From Candidatus Bathyarchaeota archaeon (GTDB taxonomy: Archaea; Thermoproteota; Bathyarchaeia; TCS64): 6,137 bases of DNA. The position numbers and the translations under genes were made by a program. Positions within the stretch are counted from its first letter, which is position 1; each line of letters starts with the position of its first letter. The stretch lies in contig CALGBN010000277.1 of the NCBI GenBank assembly GCA_937877765.1, positions 1 through 6,137 on the forward strand, written 5' to 3'. The notes under the pieces are model-generated. The model did no database searches. It saw only the letters and a list, made by a program, of their open reading frames with translations, and was not told the origin of the DNA. Positions 5,290 to 6,137 of the stretch are shown piece after piece.

Positions 5290-6126
5290 ATGAGAGCCGG
5301 AGTAGTCTCACGCACAGACGCTGAGAAAGCCCTTGAAACCACGAAACAGATCATCGCCTATCTTGAATCAAAGGGTGTTGAGGTGGTTGTTGAGACAGAT
5401 ACTGCTCTAGCCCTTGAACTAGAAGATCATAACACAAATCTCCAAGACTTGGACGGTGACTTTGTAATCACTGTAGGCGGCGACGGCACAATTCTCCGCG
5501 CAGCCATGGAGATGAGAACCGCACACACTCCTTTATTCGGTGTGAACATGGGAAGACGTGGCTTTTTGAGTGAGGTTCCACCGGATGGAATAGAAACCGC
5601 TATCCAGAGGGTACTTGATGGAGACTATGTCATCGAGGAGAGTCTCAAGGTGAAAAGCTGGGGAATTGGCTTGACCGATGTTTTCCCGGATGCCCTAAAC
5701 GAGGTGTTAATCGCAAGCAGTCTACCTAGCAAGATGCTTTTACTGCGGCTGAGTATCGACGGTGAGTTTATCACTGATATCCAAGCAGACGGAGCGATAA
5801 TCAGCAGTCCAACAGGTTCAACAGCATACAATATGTCTGCTGGAGGCGCCATCGTTGCACCCACAGTAGACGCCTTAAGCCTAACAGTAATCTGTCCATA
5901 TAGTTACTTTAGGAGTCTTGTATTCCCGGCATCTTCAACGGTGCGGATTGAGCTTCTCAAGCCACAGACAGACGGTATTGCAATAATAGATGGACGCAGC
6001 TATATCGCGTTGAAGCCGGGCTCGGTGGTTGAGGCTACCATGAGTGAAAATGTTACACGTTTCATCAGGTTCAAGCCATTCTACTCTCGGATACAGAAAC
6101 GCTTGAAGCATCTTCAGACAAGTTGA
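5290..6126 (+). CDS. nadK: NAD kinase
   Basis: Cytoplasmic enzyme of 278 residues that phosphorylates NAD to NADP, the source of the cell's NADP(H). The diagnostic GGDGT phosphate-binding motif is at 63-67 (FVITVGGDGTIL), with the catalytic D65. It is followed by FGVNMGRRGFLSEV (83-96), the LNEVLIAS motif (136-143) and ADGAIISSPTGSTAYNMSAGG (166-186), which binds NAD; a late IDGRS loop is near residue 233. Length is normal for archaeal and bacterial NAD kinases. The usual CPHSLxxRPLV segment reads CPYSYFRSLVF here: the histidine is a tyrosine and one residue seems missing. The start ATG 5290 puts RAGVVSR at the first beta strand, as expected. The upstream ATG at 5285 is out of frame and stops after two codons (ATGAAATGA), overlapping the real start. 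Same strand as the PCMT gene, 41 bp downstream. Confidence 0.96.
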   Translation: MRAGVVSRTDAEKALETTKQIIAYLESKGVEVVVETDTALALELEDHNTNLQDLDGDFVITVGGDGTILRAAMEMRTAHTPLFGVNMGRRGFLSEVPPDGIETAIQRVLDGDYVIEESLKVKSWGIGLTDVFPDALNEVLIASSLPSKMLLLRLSIDGEFITDIQADGAIISSPTGSTAYNMSAGGAIVAPTVDALSLTVICPYSYFRSLVFPASSTVRIELLKPQTDGIAIIDGRSYIALKPGSVVEATMSENVTRFIRFKPFYSRIQKRLKHLQTS

Positions 6127-6137
6127 GAAAATTGACC

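Noticed and set aside
4583..6126. PCMT and NAD kinase as a functional operon
   Set aside because: Same strand and a 41-bp gap only; no overlap, and no known functional link between the two enzymes.

Overview
This window is a contig end from a short-read assembly, most likely a metagenome bin or single-cell genome. Bases 4-69 are an Illumina Nextera i7 adapter, not genome, so biological sequence starts at about base 70. The rest looks archaeal. Most genes have a TATA-like box (TTTATATC, TTATATCA, TTTAAGAA, TTTAATAA) about 25-30 bases before the start codon with little or no leader. There are no bacterial -35/-10 pairs, GTG and TTG starts occur, and T-tracts serve as likely terminators. The mix of genes (an archaeal-type PCMT, an NAD kinase, a class III CoA-transferase, a membrane-anchored surface protein) would fit an uncultured archaeon. 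An Asgard (Thorarchaeia-like) or Bathyarchaeia-like source is my guess only; no phylogenetic marker here settles it.

Layout. 70-275: T-rich stretch with the possible tail of a cut-off membrane protein, a cluster of T-tracts and the promoter of the first gene. 276-980 (+): two-cluster ferredoxin-like iron-sulfur protein. 1019-1774 (+): small-molecule-type SAM methyltransferase. 1759-2676 (-): PHP-family metallohydrolase whose 3' end overlaps the methyltransferase by 16 bp. 2742-3272 (-): secreted, C-terminally anchored protein with a TIMP/NTR-like domain. 3273-3382: divergent promoter region. 3383-4531 (+): CaiB/BaiF family CoA-transferase. 4583-5248 (+): protein-L-isoaspartate methyltransferase homologue. 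5290-6126 (+): NAD kinase. The window ends 11 bases after its stop.

The genes do not form one pathway. Nearly every one has its own promoter, so they look like separately transcribed housekeeping and accessory genes: redox transfer, methylation, phosphoester hydrolysis, acyl-CoA metabolism, protein repair and NADP supply. I found no CRISPR array, tRNA, rRNA, insertion sequence or defence/phage module. The points most worth checking are the adapter at the contig edge, a sharp shift in base composition inside several genes, and unusual residues in the PCMT and NAD kinase homologues. I do not see convincing evidence of a new multi-gene system.
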